From Notospermus geniculatus (lineage: Eukaryota > Nemertea > Pilidiophora > Heteronemertea > Lineidae): a stretch of 64,000 nt of DNA. Positions 39,401 to 41,794 of the stretch are shown here, in pieces (the stretch's first letter is position 1; every line of letters begins with the position of its first letter). A program made the translations under genes and the position numbers. Under the pieces are notes generated by a model. The model did not search any database. It was not told the origin of the DNA and worked only from the letters and a program-made list of their open reading frames with translations. The stretch spans positions 174,810 to 238,809 of the forward strand of contig NMRB01000866.1 of assembly GCA_002633025.1 (NCBI GenBank), read 5' to 3'.

Positions 39401-40030
39401 GTCACGTGACCGTTGTGACGTCAGTGATAGATTTTGTCCATTAATACACCCTACAGTCACAAATTATTTCACTTTGTGATGCGGCAGGTAGCTATTCTGA
39501 GGACGAACTTGAAATAACGTGAAAGAAAAGATGACTAAACGGAAAATTGGCATAGTTCATGTGGACGAAAGCTCTCGTTGGTTTGTATATATACTCAGGA
39601 CGACAACTGCCCTTTCAGCTGCTAGATAGGATCCTGGGGCCAGGCATGCCAGGAAAGCCGAGTAAGGTAGCAAGCTGTGTTTACAGAAGAAACATTTCCT
39701 CAACAGGCCAACAGATGGCTCCAACTCTGCCATACTCAAGAACAGGACAGGACACGTCTCGTGTATACTTACATGCAACTTCCAGCGTTGCCTTCTTACT
39801 AAGTAGAGCACCAAAGTTATTGTTAGCTTTACATTGATAGTCACCGGCGTCCGTTTTTTTCAGCGAATTTAAAACCAACGCTGCCCCTGTTGAGAACTGA
39901 ACATTGTCTTTTAACCAAGTGTATACTAAGGGGGGACTTCCATTCGTTTCACAAAGGAATACTTTTCTGCCCTTTTCTAACTCAACCTCCGACGCCTGCG
40001 GTTGGTTTTTGAATATTGTAGGTGGGCTAT
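351..40030 (-). CDS. sdk: Sidekick-like cell adhesion protein, whole gene (29 exon positions, incomplete at both ends)
   Basis: Sidekicks are single-pass membrane proteins of the Ig superfamily that mediate homophilic adhesion, for example in synaptic layer targeting of vertebrate retina. Reading the minus strand gives Ig1-Ig6, FN3-1 to FN3-13, a transmembrane helix and an acidic serine-rich cytoplasmic segment, exactly the family order. I see 29 exon positions, one of them a duplicated pair. All boundaries are GT/AG and all phases join; the introns at Ig and FN3 domain boundaries that are interrupted are phase 1. About 5.96 kb of coding sequence is visible, against about 2,200 residues known for vertebrate SDKs. 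The signal-peptide exon above 40,030 and the tail exons below 351 were not found. Family assignment is very secure; orthology to SDK1 or SDK2 is not meaningful in an invertebrate. Confidence 0.95.
664..860. repeat. foldback element with ACATGT core
   Basis: Inverted arms of about 32 bp (GTGTGGCAGTCTAGG at 665 and its complement ending at 859) bracket a run of CATGTA repeats at 749-773. MITE-like, intronic. Confidence 0.7.
1121..1802. repeat. large foldback element, about 680 bp with long inverted arms
   Basis: Nearly the whole stretch is an imperfect hairpin. The left arm 1121-1415 (GGGCGGTTATTTCCGCAAAA..., AAGATAACAATTTCTCAATTG) is mirrored at 1518-1802, leaving a loop of about 100 bases. 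No transposase. It sits in the intron between the membrane and tail exons. Confidence 0.8.
1923..2048 (-). CDS. sdk: sdk exon: transmembrane helix
   Basis: Acceptor CCTTTATCAG, donor GTATGGACAC. It encodes YESKPFYQQFWFLIIVALTA, then a hydrophobic run IIFIIVIIAVFLVL, then the stop-transfer GRNKKKR. KPFYQQFWFL matches the NPFYEEWWFL signature of all Sidekicks directly before the membrane. It leaves in phase 1. Confidence 0.96.
2292..2408. repeat. short palindromic MITE
   Basis: CAGGGGCCTGTTTCATAAAG at the left is matched by its complement ending at 2408. The inner arms also pair (TTAAGCTAA...GCCATTAA). About 117 bp. Confidence 0.75.
2524..2725. repeat. dispersed repeat, second copy at about 61.5-61.7 kb
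   Basis: About 200 bp beginning TTAACCCTT and containing GTTCCAAAATGTCTG and GCCAGAGCCAAAGATGCAAG is repeated with few differences at 61,545-61,740, inside a full element with TTAACCCTTTTGC ends. Confidence 0.75.
2774..2938 (-). CDS. sdk: sdk exon: FN3 domain 13, C-terminal part
   Basis: Acceptor TTATTTACAG, donor GTCAGTGTTT. It encodes GTWETVLQLNSPEP, SNLKLKTAYKFRVIAINRYG and PSEESVPFTTP. Corresponds to the GLWD..., YxFRVxAVNxYGxGxPS region of vertebrate FN3-13. It joins the transmembrane exon as TTPAYESKPF. Confidence 0.94.
3512..3783. repeat. foldback MITE with GGGCGTATTCGAATCC ends
   Basis: GGGCGTATTCGAATCCCCGT at the left pairs with the complement ending at 3783. The interior also forms long imperfect arms (CTCGAGCACGGCAGTCTC / GAGACTGCTGTTCTTGAG). 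No coding content. Confidence 0.75.
4051..4168. repeat. foldback MITE (CCCATATTCATG ends)
   Basis: Left end GACCCATATTCATGGAACC pairs with right end GGTTTCATGAATATGGGCCC, with a second pairing GCTAGCC / AGCCTAGC. About 118 bp. Confidence 0.7.
4184..4361. repeat. 36-bp tandem repeat, five units
   Basis: Unit GGACTTTCTTTCTTCCAGGA... starts at 4184, 4217, 4253, 4289 and 4325 (one 33-bp unit, then four of 36). Because 36 is a multiple of three, frames stay open on both strands, but there is no coding evidence. Intronic. Confidence 0.85.
4486..4608 (-). CDS. sdk: sdk exon: FN3 domain 13, N-terminal part
   Basis: Acceptor CTGTTTTCAG, donor GTAAGTTATT. It encodes SPSPPKRPVMKVHATSISLM, WENSDESKGITGYLIQGRLD. 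It has the last FN3 Trp and the GxITxYxIxxR pattern before the membrane-proximal half. Phase 1 in and out. It lies just next to an intronic 36-bp tandem repeat. Confidence 0.92.
4679..4905. repeat. foldback MITE family 1, copy 1
   Basis: Ends resemble GTTCTCAAATTGACGT and GGCGGAAGTGCGCAGA, with GCGCACTTCCGCCGAAATCT at the left arm mirrored at the right. Two more copies are at 14,847-15,093 and 17,853-18,099. Confidence 0.75.
5423..5534. repeat. foldback MITE family 2, truncated copy
   Basis: Shares ACCGCAAATCTCAATGCAGC and GTTGACTGATCCAAGCTGCT with the full copy at 6,301-6,450, but the right terminal arm is missing. Confidence 0.65.
5611..5877. repeat. about 145-bp direct duplication carrying GCGCCCCCTGGTGGCC
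   Basis: Two tandem copies (about 5611-5731 and 5756-5877) share TTGAACGTGCTAGAGCGGTA, GCGCCCCCTGGTGGCC, GGAAAGTCCGATTCGG and GGTTCGTGGAGGACCCA. The second is cut at a single N at 5876. Confidence 0.8.
5900..6021. repeat. 61-bp exact tandem duplication
   Basis: ATACAACTATTTCTATGATC to GATTTGCGTT occurs at 5900-5960 and again at 5961-6021. Weaker relatives are at about 5140-5190 and 6455-6515, showing repeated local duplication in this intron. Confidence 0.85.
6081..6297. repeat. MITE with AAAGGAACACGGTAT ends
   Basis: Left AAAGGAACACGGTAT pairs with right ATACCGTGGTTCTTT. About 217 bp, no coding content despite open frames on both strands. Confidence 0.7.
6301..6450. repeat. foldback MITE family 2, full copy
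   Basis: Left GCTAGGTGCACACTGACAGC pairs with right GCCGTCAATGTATGCCTAGC. Inner pairing CAAATCTCAATG / CATTGAGATTAG and AAGTTGACTGA / TCAGTCAAATT. Confidence 0.75.
6523..6822 (-). CDS. sdk: sdk exon: FN3 domain 12
   Basis: Acceptor ATATTTCAG, donor GTAAGCCATA. A single-exon FN3: PGAPGRLTFSDIMMTSLVV, RWEPPKEPNGIITHYVVTY, VSTIVSAQVPGG, ISYLFVVKARTKVGWGP and VTTGPQM. The GVSxIV and xxTTGP strings match Sidekick FN3-12. Phase 1 in and out. Confidence 0.94.
7069..7628. repeat. foldback family 3, tandem duplicate (248-bp period)
   Basis: TTCCGTTTTCAACCTCACTA occurs at 7131 and again at 7379. The element ends in TTTCAC(A)TCTCGCACGAT and its complement GTGCGAGATGTGAAA. The second unit lacks its left end. 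Another copy is at 15,285-15,600. Confidence 0.8.
7735..7996. repeat. TIR element family 4, copy 1
   Basis: TTTTAAAGATAATGTATCAC at the left is mirrored by GTGATACATTATCTTTAA at the right. The interior TTTACATTTTGTTTGTTTGT recurs in copy 2 at 11,242-11,496. Confidence 0.8.
8057..8270 (-). CDS. sdk: sdk exon: FN3 domain 11, C-terminal part
   Basis: Acceptor ACACTTTCAG, donor GTAAGTGTC. It encodes VYYWIVPNTSRRKRAVGQPA, NQVRLTNLKKYTRYHVTVSA, FNPAGDGPNST. K(I/V)Y(F/Y)W and AFNxAGDGP are typical of Sidekick FN3-11. The RRKR tetrabasic string is furin-like; whether it is cleaved cannot be told. Confidence 0.94.
8549..8832 (+). mobile_element. tRNA-derived SINE, copy 1
   Basis: The head looks tRNA-like: an A-box-like TGATGTAGTGGTT, then an anticodon-arm-like hairpin CTGAC...GTCAG and the B box GGGTTCGAATCC. 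A conserved body follows (GGGCAAGTCTCTTTGCCTCA, GTATAAATGGGTACCGG) and an AAACTTTAAC tail. The second copy at 28,440 fixes the boundaries. Confidence 0.9.
8836..8968. repeat. dispersed repeat, partner at 30,552-30,683
   Basis: Shares TTGATTGAGCACCAATCA, TTTTGCTGCCATCT-like and GCTGACTGCTCCTATT with the other copy. It directly follows the SINE. Confidence 0.65.
9077..9192 (-). CDS. sdk: sdk exon: FN3 domain 11, N-terminal part
   Basis: Acceptor TTTTTGTGCAG, donor GTAGGCAAAA. It encodes PAAPPRKVKPGIVSSTEAV, ISWAPPPPDKQNGDLLGYK. The PPP..QNGD.xGYK string matches Sidekick FN3-11. It enters by completing a codon begun with G or A (from exon A or B) and ends in phase 0. Confidence 0.94.
9299..9752. 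repeat. foldback element, about 450 bp
   Basis: Arms of about 75 bp: AGGGCCATATTCATAAAGGG at the left is mirrored at the right (CCCTTTATGAATATGGCCCC). The interior has a 60-bp direct duplication (GTGTGATTATCCTGCGGGTA at 9,559 and 9,619). Confidence 0.8.
10009..10501. repeat. TIR element family 5 (TACCGTAAAGCAAAATA ends)
   Basis: TACCGTAAAGCAAAATAATT at the left pairs with AAAATATTTTGCTTTACGGT. About 490 bp, no transposase. It lies just below the canonical alternative exon B. Confidence 0.75.
10598..10817 (-). CDS. sdk: sdk alternative exon B: FN3 domain 10, C-terminal part (canonical copy)
   Basis: Acceptor GCATGTTGTAG, donor GTAAGAATG; phase 0 in, phase 1 out, 220 nt. It encodes PPPRGTWNGNLQGFKLIYRQ, LNKGFNYELRISAYNGVGSG and SSPPVTVYVGEA. 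The GPxSPPxxVxVGEA ending followed by (V/I)PxAAP is the vertebrate FN3-10/FN3-11 junction, so this is the canonical copy. Exon B spliced after exon A would read into a TAA at its tenth codon. Confidence 0.92.
11242..11496. repeat. TIR element family 4, copy 2
   Basis: Same ends and interior as 7,735-7,996, with the right end shortened (CGTGATACATCTTTAA). Confidence 0.8.
11766..11893. repeat. minisatellite, about 17-bp unit
   Basis: Degenerate repeats of GGGGATGAATTTTCCT / GGGGACGAATTTTCCT, about seven units. Intronic, between alternative exons A and B. Confidence 0.75.
13123..13351 (-). CDS. sdk: sdk alternative exon A: FN3 domain 10, C-terminal part (divergent copy)
   Basis: Acceptor TGTCCTCTTAAG, donor GTAGGATGAT; phase 0 in, phase 1 out, 229 nt. 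It encodes PPSCETWNGKLLGYRLEYS, then LKSCLTYVFRIKAFNGVG and a shortened end KLVILNVEI. It is homologous to exon B: PP, TWNG, L.G..L.Y and RI.A.NGVG are shared. It carries two cysteines (SCET and KSCL) absent from exon B, and a weaker donor. It lacks the family VYVGEA ending. Read as the alternative form of FN3-10; the other reading is the second half of an extra FN3 whose partner exon I could not find. Confidence 0.85.
13475..13707. repeat. foldback family 6 (ACAGTACGTTGCACAA), truncated copy
   Basis: Left end ACAGTACGTTGCACAACTGA and interior (GTGACGTCCGCGCACCACGG, GACGTCCGCGGAAGATAC) match copies at 41,795, 48,581 and 62,808. It stops at a single N (13,708) without its right end. Confidence 0.8.
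14847..15093. repeat. foldback MITE family 1, copy 2
   Basis: Begins ATAGACGATTCTCGAATTC and ends ACGTCAATTTGAGAACAGTC. Internal arms CACTTCCGCCGAAATCTCAA and its complement. Same family as 4,679 and 17,853. Confidence 0.8.
15285..15600. repeat. foldback family 3, single copy
   Basis: ATACACCAATTTCACATCTC at the left pairs with GAGATGTGAAATCGGTGTAT at the right. Interior shares TTTTCAACCTCACTATCAGG and the GGTTGAAAACGGAAGTGGC arm with 7,069-7,628. Confidence 0.8.
15827..15897 (-). CDS. sdk: sdk exon: FN3 domain 10, N-terminal part (shared upstream exon of the alternative pair)
   Basis: A 71-nt exon between acceptor ATATTTTCAG and donor GTGAGTTTCC. It encodes PDAPPTDLKVVPITTTSVEV followed by SWK, where W is the conserved FN3 Trp. 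It ends in phase 0. Vertebrate SDKs have the same break in FN3-10 (PHTTTSVLIRWQ). Both candidate downstream exons start in phase 0 and complete the same domain. Confidence 0.93.
15983..16086 (-). CDS. sdk: sdk exon: FN3 domain 9, C-terminal part
   Basis: Acceptor ATGTCTTTCAG, donor GTAAGACTTC. It encodes LKPFTRYTFRVAASNDIGRG, FSAKSDERETLQD. The LKPFTxYxxRxxAxNDIG string is nearly invariant in Sidekick FN3-9. It leaves in phase 1 and joins the FN3-10 exon as DKPDAPPTD. Confidence 0.95.
16472..16685 (-). CDS. sdk: sdk exon: FN3 domain 9, N-terminal part
   Basis: Acceptor TTCTGTTCTAG, donor GTAAGTGGGA. It encodes IPEAPHKPYIGVAGAASR, ITLRWQAGFDGYSPIRNY, TLQYSTDSGQTWMLYPKTI and NSYDVTG. It leaves in phase 2; GG plus T of the next exon gives the Gly before LKPFTRY. 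Confidence 0.94.
16775..17276. repeat. foldback element containing a nested palindrome
   Basis: AGCTGTACTTCCACCTGTTC at the left is mirrored by GGTGGAAGTACAGCT at the right. A separate 109-bp palindrome sits inside at 17,073-17,181. Confidence 0.8.
17073..17181. repeat. near-perfect 109-bp palindrome (hairpin MITE)
   Basis: CAGGCCTTGCCATTTGACGG to the centre GAATTTCTATTG, then back to CGGCAAGGCCTG. The same element is at 19,504-19,612. Confidence 0.85.
17451..17747 (-). CDS. sdk: sdk exon: FN3 domain 8
   Basis: Acceptor CTATGTTTCAG, donor GTAAGTGGAA. A single-exon FN3: PGPPSSIFFPDVTYSTVKV, VWSPPLEPNGVIRGYSVAY, LYYFTLKARTNEGWGRA and VKTILNR. The VPGPP..(L/F)FPxV and RxxxGWGxA motifs mark Sidekick FN3-8. 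Phase 1 in and out. Confidence 0.95.
17853..18099. repeat. foldback MITE family 1, copy 3
   Basis: Begins ATAGACGATTCTCAAATTCG and ends TCAATTTGAGAATGGTCTAT. Interior shared with the copy at 14,847, including GATTCAGCAATGGTCGAGTC. Confidence 0.8.
18191..18409. repeat. foldback MITE (TATGTGACCCTCCATCACA ends)
   Basis: TATGTGACCCTCCATCACAG at the left pairs with GTGGTGGAGGGTCACATATA at the right. Directly abuts the 3' side of the FN3-7 exon intron. Confidence 0.8.
18444..18630 (-). CDS. sdk: sdk exon: FN3 domain 7, C-terminal part
   Basis: Acceptor TGTCTCTCAG, donor GTTAGTTATC. It encodes VLYRSVGKTMEKVFVAGG, LKKYVMYEIQVLACTRIGDG and ERTEEA. The KYVxYEIQVLAxTRIGDG string is almost identical to vertebrate SDK FN3-7. 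Phase 0 in, phase 1 out. Confidence 0.95.
18851..19010. repeat. foldback MITE (GGGGCCGGTTGCACAAAACT ends)
   Basis: The left arm through GTTAGCGCTAACTTTATG pairs with CATAAAGTTAGCAC...GAGTTTTGTGCAACCC. The stem is about 70 bp with an AAAATCCCTTGTCTTTTT loop. Confidence 0.85.
19024..19133. repeat. short inverted-repeat element
   Basis: AAAGTTGTCTCCGAATTTCG pairs with CGAAACTCGGAGACGACTTT; the arms meet at CTAGGATCTCTACTAG. Confidence 0.7.
19210..19325 (-). CDS. sdk: sdk exon: FN3 domain 7, N-terminal part
   Basis: Acceptor TGTTTTTTAG, donor GTGAGAACTG. It encodes PSAGPVSVNATATGSTTI, RVTWGKVPLLHQNGQIIGF and a final Lys. The VP...QNG.I.G(F/Y)K pattern matches Sidekick FN3-7. It ends in phase 0. 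Confidence 0.93.
19504..19612. repeat. near-perfect 109-bp palindrome, second copy
   Basis: CAGGCCTTTACGTTTGACGG ... CGTCAAACGGAAAGGCCTG, with centre AATAGAAATTCTATT. Same family as 17,073. Confidence 0.85.
19714..20033. repeat. TIR element (AAAGTACGTTTAAATCATCTGG)
   Basis: AGTACGTTTAAATCATCTGG at the left is mirrored by CCAGATGATTTAAACGTACC at the right, the right end extended by CGGTACTTT. About 320 bp. Confidence 0.8.
20056..20287 (-). CDS. sdk: sdk exon: FN3 domain 6, C-terminal part
   Basis: Acceptor TCTCTTAACAG, donor GTAAGCATTG. It encodes PLPMQDWNGEPKGYKISY, the LHEWTVYEVKIRAYNRMGNG strand-F region, and DRTRES. Vertebrate Sidekicks have the same PLP..xYNGNPxxxGY and GRTRESVPS boundaries. 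Phase 0 in, phase 1 out. Confidence 0.94.
20891..21261 (-). CDS. sdk: sdk exon: FN3 domain 5 plus N-terminal part of FN3-6
   Basis: Acceptor CATCATTTCAG, donor GTAAGTCATG. FN3-5: LPGAPRNLAVSFYGPRSV, LQFLPGSTGKTSIILWEIE, IPYTNYRLRMRAVNIVGKS, LFQTIQ. Then the start of FN3-6: DKPSMAPGNVTVRAVNETA and VRVRWT. The GPRSVxLQFxPG and RxVNIVG motifs are characteristic of FN3-5. It leaves in phase 0, so FN3-6 is split after its Trp. Confidence 0.95.
21583..21950. repeat. 99-bp tandem array, about four units
   Basis: TGGAAGTAGGTCAGTTCA recurs at 21,682, 21,781 and 21,880. The 99-bp period is 33 codons, so a minus-strand frame stays open through all units with a repeated FGIKLKLMKC/ELTYFHDLVTYL text. Read as an in-register repeat rather than a gene. 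Confidence 0.85.
22362..22411. repeat. short hairpin
   Basis: CTTGGAGGAATTATACT and AGTATAATTCCTCCAAG are exact complements separated by four bases. Confidence 0.75.
24020..24310 (-). CDS. sdk: sdk exon: FN3 domain 4
   Basis: Acceptor AATTTTCAG, donor GTATGTTCTC. A single-exon FN3: PDEVENMRFDDIYDTSIKV, LWNPPKNINGQLKGYTLIYG, TVYTIKLYARTRVGNGAS, SGEKP. The (I/Y)DTS(L/I)KV motif and GYxLxxxxxN pattern match Sidekick FN3-4. Phase 1 in and out. Joins the next exon as EKPELPGAP. Confidence 0.94.
25449..26072 (-). CDS. sdk: sdk exon: FN3 domains 2 and 3 fused in one exon
   Basis: The longest exon (624 nt), from acceptor GTTCATTTCAG to donor GTAAGAAAT. FN3-2: PPSGPPTSVVG, IIVQWEPPEQDKWNGQLKGY, FLEYEIEIAAYNDKGVG. 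FN3-3: GRPTAAPRSVSASALNST, INGINQGYKVQG, HGLKKYTQYTVTVLCYTGAG, VRTLED. The INGINQGYK and VLC(Y/F)T strings are diagnostic for Sidekick FN3-3. No intron separates the two domains, unlike most of the gene. Confidence 0.95.
26628..26813 (-). CDS. sdk: sdk exon: FN3 domain 1, C-terminal part
   Basis: Acceptor TTTTTCTAG, donor GTAAGTGTTC. It encodes SSMGALDGWQLVARN, then NLQPAKTYQFHVTAVNSVGE, which carries the FN3 strand-F Tyr. It ends VTLPQQ, matching the SLPEE segment before FN3-2 of vertebrate Sidekicks. Phase 1 in and out. Confidence 0.93.
26890..27330. repeat. TIR element family 7, copy 1
   Basis: Begins TAGCCGTGTTTACACTGCC. Shares GGTCCAGTTGAAGTGAAC, GACCGGACCAGGTCCACTTC and CGGTCCGGACCGAGACCACC with 40,498-40,955. 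The right boundary is uncertain. Confidence 0.7.
27422..27571 (-). CDS. sdk: sdk exon: FN3 domain 1, N-terminal part
   Basis: Acceptor CTCTCTTTCAG, donor GTGAGGAATT. It encodes LPYPPAITLVTLNTAS, KVDIRW with the FN3 Trp, and SPGFDGNSLIKEYII. The FDGNSxIxxY string is typical of Sidekick FN3-1. Phase 1 in and out. Confidence 0.93.
28114..28386 (-). CDS. sdk: sdk exon: Ig-like domain 6
   Basis: Acceptor TCATTTTCAG, donor GTGAGTATG. A whole Ig domain in one exon: RPPQNVDVIKGSLATMKCG, VQWFLNG, DDIGTYRCQV and GGND-like AGNDSKSAELKVV. The RPPQ..VIKG and GNDS-S stretches are closely family-typical for the last Ig domain. It leaves in phase 1 and joins FN3-1 as KVVELPYPP. Confidence 0.94.
28440..28733 (+). 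mobile_element. tRNA-derived SINE, copy 2
   Basis: Almost identical to 8,549-8,832 through head and body, but with an expanded ACTTTA tail (three units), a typical SINE 3' end. Inserted in the intron upstream of the Ig6 exon, 53 bp from its acceptor side. Confidence 0.9.
28917..29467. repeat. TIR element related to family 5
   Basis: TACCGTACACGCAAAAATTT at the left pairs with AAATATTTGCGTATACGGTA at the right. Subterminal AT/CG-rich text (TTTCGCG, TCGCGAAAT) resembles 10,009-10,501. Confidence 0.7.
29484..29648 (-). CDS. sdk: sdk exon: Ig-like domain 5, C-terminal part
   Basis: Acceptor TTCCATTACAG, donor GTAAGTTTCG. It encodes SQFETKEIKSGGRFQIM, then DTAEYECIATNAKGTDSAAA, with the second Ig cysteine. 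It ends LKVA in phase 1 and joins the Ig6 exon as KVAIRTVITRPP. Confidence 0.92.
29782..30255. repeat. TIR element family 8, full copy
   Basis: AAGCCAGGCGTACATTGCAC at the left is mirrored by GTGTGATGTACGCTAGGCTT. Many internal CAGTCGC / GCGACTG words. A partial relative is at 60,893-61,150. Confidence 0.8.
30366..30482 (-). CDS. sdk: sdk exon: Ig-like domain 5, N-terminal part
   Basis: Acceptor TTTCTCTCCAG, donor GTGAGTCGG. It encodes APAKIVKPPSAAAVIAGAN, then RFECQASGAPKPTIKWKK, with the first Ig cysteine and core Trp. The strongly I-set-like GAPKPTIKW matches Sidekick Ig5. Phase 1 in and out. Confidence 0.92.
30552..30683. repeat. dispersed repeat, partner at 8,836-8,968
   Basis: Same conserved blocks as the copy at 8,836 (TTGATTGAGCACCAATCA, GCTGACTGCTCCTATTA), here without an adjacent SINE. 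Confidence 0.65.
30929..31056 (-). CDS. sdk: sdk exon: Ig-like domain 4, C-terminal part
   Basis: Acceptor TTCCTTATAG, donor GTAAGTGAAAAG. It encodes YKDIGNGVIQLTYV, then DDSGVYQCFAKNQVGE with the second Ig cysteine, and ends TTNLMVI. It leaves in phase 1 and joins Ig5 as VISAPAKIV. Confidence 0.92.
31267..31420 (-). CDS. sdk: sdk exon: Ig-like domain 4, N-terminal part
   Basis: Acceptor CCCTCTTCCAG, donor GTAAGTGAATC. The exon encodes VAPAINGVTSPIES, DTATITCPVSG with the first cysteine, and KPTIKWFKN with the core Trp. It leaves in phase 2; the split Lys codon is completed by the next exon. Confidence 0.92.
31477..31941. mobile_element. Tc1/mariner-like non-autonomous element
   Basis: Left CAGCTCTGGAAAAAAATTAT and right ATAATTTTTTCCAGAGCTG are inverted repeats of about 28 bp, flanked on both sides by TA, the usual Tc1/mariner target duplication. 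465 bp with no transposase frame. The terminal sequence resembles Tc1-like ends known from fish genomes (from memory; not searched). Confidence 0.85.
32082..32880. repeat. about 300-bp tandem repeat, three units
   Basis: The unit start ATTCCATTCAGTATTAA occurs at about 32,087, 32,392 and 32,692. Each unit carries GGCCCCCTGGTGGCAAAG and GCGACACACCnTTGGCC. Open plus-strand frames through the units are shadows. Confidence 0.85.
32878..32965. repeat. GC-rich minisatellite
   Basis: About six alternations of CGGCGAGCGCCGAG starting abruptly where the third 300-bp unit breaks off. CpG-dense in an AT-rich intron. Confidence 0.85.
33075..33304 (-). CDS. sdk: sdk exon: Ig-like domain 3, C-terminal part
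   Basis: Acceptor TTGCAG, donor GTAAGTATTC. It enters by completing a split Arg codon and leaves in phase 1. It encodes PLSFVTIEWYFHKAGD with the core Trp, then ENGVYECYVSF with the second Ig cysteine, and ends SAKANFTVY. The reading frame is open throughout and joins the Ig4 exon as TVYVAPAING. Confidence 0.92.
33552..33800. repeat. TIR element family 9, copy 1
   Basis: TTAACCCATTAACTGTGTAA at the left pairs with CCCAGTTAACGGGTTAA. Shares GCCATTTCCTTGCAGGGCGT and GATCCTCGGGTGTTT with 42,691-42,906. Confidence 0.8.
35640..36990. repeat. CCTGGTGGC-type repeat array interrupted by an assembly gap
   Basis: TGAGTTACAGCACTTTGA and TTACGCCACCTGG occur at about 35,700 and again at 35,838, up to the gap. 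After the gap, related text continues (GACCTTGAAAAGTAGGTCAA, TTTGGCTCCCTAGTGGCAAA, ACACCCCCTGGAGGCC). The gap probably hides more tandem units. Confidence 0.7.
35885..36479. other. assembly gap, 595 N
   Basis: A run of unknown bases within the intron that splits Ig3. Open frames across it are artefacts. Confidence 1.
37448..37548. repeat. AGCTCACCTGGGGTGAGCT-type repeat end
   Basis: TTAGCTCACCTGGGGTGAGC followed by CGTCCGTCATCATCGTCGTC. The same family closes at about 44,840 (AGAGCTCACCAGGTGAGCTA) in the other orientation. Confidence 0.65.
37549..37629. repeat. 19-bp tandem repeat
   Basis: About four copies of CCAGCCTTGACTGCCACGA. Confidence 0.9.
38247..38358 (-). CDS. sdk: sdk exon: Ig-like domain 3, N-terminal part
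   Basis: Acceptor TATTTCCAG, donor GTGAGAATTG. The exon encodes SSGSTQNIPPKFIIKPS and then the first Ig3 cysteine in LECVVSA. It ends in phase 2 with AG, which the next exon completes to Arg, giving SARPLSF, equivalent to the conserved NARP/SARP motif of Sidekick Ig3. A 4.9-kb intron containing the assembly gap separates it from the second half of the domain. Confidence 0.92.
38600..38887 (-). CDS. sdk: sdk exon: Ig-like domain 2 (lacks canonical cysteines)
   Basis: The exon is flanked by acceptor TTGCGTTCCAG and donor GTAAGTACC; phase 1 in, phase 1 out. It begins YMGSFSATQDQTLTV and keeps the Trp of EIKWFQG. The strand B and F cysteines are absent: strand F reads NNKVYKATAID. Vertebrate Sidekick Ig2 also lacks this pair, so this is a family trait rather than decay. 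Confidence 0.93.
39773..40030 (-). CDS. sdk: sdk exon: Ig-like domain 1
   Basis: The minus-strand exon lies between acceptor TCGTTTCAG and donor GTAAGTATAC. It enters with two bases of a split codon and leaves in phase 1. It encodes a full Ig domain with Cys in VFLCETNG, the core Trp in YTWLKD, and the DAGDYQC motif. It ends LSKKATLEVA, which continues into YMGSF of the next exon, the family signature after Ig1. This is the first coding exon I can place. A signal peptide must be encoded upstream by an exon ending in phase 1. Confidence 0.93.
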
Positions 40031-40372
40031 CTGAAACGACAAGAAGAAAAGAATGAGTTGAAATAATCATATTTTTTCAGTACTGAATCAAATTGTCCGA
40101 GGACAGTCGTGGAGATATTATTCCCCAGCAGCAGTTGTGAAAAACATCTCAACAATGAACTTCAAGGGTACCTGAAATTGCAGTTGCATTTTAAGCAACA
40201 CATAATTTTAACAGAAGGCTCAAAGTACCTTCACAGCCAGCGGCAATTCCACCAAAGGCAGAAAAATATCTAAATTCATTGAAAAGCATTTCATGGGAGC
40301 TTTCCCTTCAAGGATAAGGTTGGTTGGCCTATATCACAGTTCTTTTGCATGTTTCCAAAATTGACACAATGG

Positions 40373-40496
40373 CTGGTATTCATAAAAGTTAGCAAATGCT
40401 TTTACTTAAGATTTGCACAGCAGTGTCCAATGTAAATGTACCGGTACTAGAAAATTTAAAGTAAAGGCATTTGCTAGCTTTCATAAATATCAGCCA
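40373..40496. repeat. foldback MITE abutting family 7 copy
   Basis: GGCTGGTATTCATAAAAGTT pairs with GCTTTCATAAATATCAGCC; the inner arms carry AGCAAATGC(C)TTTACTT. It ends two bases before the next element. Confidence 0.75.
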
Positions 40497-40497
40497 A

Positions 40498-40955
40498 TAG
40501 CTGTGTTTACACCCGGTCCAGTTGAAGTGAACCGTACTTGGACCGGACCAGGTCCACTTCATTTCTACCATAGACTGCAGCGATGAGTCAGCGCGCAATG
40601 TCCCTGAAGCATCGCTCTCCATTCAGGGGAGATATACATGTAAGAAACTTGCCTGGTATCACGCCAAGTTTTCCCGCAAGTGACGCAAGGACGAACTGCG
40701 CGCATGCCCTGTACCGCCCCAGGTATTAAAGTGGACTCGACTCAGTTTGCCATGCGTCAGGTTACTGCACATTTGGTCGGGGTACCCTACTCGGTCCGGA
40801 CCGAGACCACCTTCTTCCACGGGCCTCGGTACGGTTCACTTGTGATCTGGACCGGGTCGCTTGGCAGGTTTACACTGCCACTTTTTTTTGCCGTACGGTT
40901 CCCTGTCCGGTTCGATGAGTTCACTTAATTTTTGGCAGTGTGAACGCGGCTATAG
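40498..40955. repeat. TIR element family 7, copy 2
   Basis: ATAGCTGTGTTTACAC at the left pairs with GTGTGAACGCGGCTAT at the right. The interior pairs GTCCAGTTGAAGTGAAC with GTTCACTT-type text. About 458 bp. Confidence 0.8.
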
Positions 40956-41794
40956 CCACCTCGGCAGTGAAAGGGTTAAATTTCATATCGTATGGTTTCA
41001 ACAGGGCAACAAAATGATCCCTCTCAGTTATTTGATCAACCACTCAGAGAACCCTACAAGTATGTTGTGGCGCCACCCTACTTCTGAATCAATCCCCCCA
41101 GCCAACACTTACCCGCAAAATCATTTAACCTCCTGCAAAGTTCATACATACAAACTCCGTTGAGATGAGACCTTCAGAAGTATCCGTGATCGACAAAAAT
41201 GATTACCAACAGACGAAAATAGCCACAAGTGTGTTCACCTGACCAATGAATCAAATACCCTTGGTTTGGAGTTCCAAATCATTCATTATTGATGCGTCGT
41301 AGCCGAGCTTTCATATGGCAAATGAAATCTTCCGATGAAATCTATCAGGGATTCTTCGTATATGAGATAATTCACAGTATTGATTGCCGTTATGAACAAT
41401 TTGTCGCTCCTGAGATGAGAGAGTGTTCGCGTCCCTCCTATAGGGTAACAGAGGCGAAATTATCAACATTCAATACGCACCAACCCAGGCGTGATTAATT
41501 CCCGAAACGTGTGAAACGTCATGTGTGGGAACATGAAGAACCCGTTTGATTCTCGACGATGAAAATATTTTCATTATTTTCAAAATGAAACAATATGCGC
41601 CGGGCAAAAAAGTAAGAAAAATGCAAAGGAAACTTGCCAATTCATGATGATGGACTTTATGAACAATAGGTGGCAGACCTGTAGCAGTCCTTTTTCTTTC
41701 AATAACAAATTGACAATGTGACCATAATGATAACCTGATTGGTTTTCAATAAATTTTACGGTGTCATAAAATTTATTACGCCAACAACAAATAT

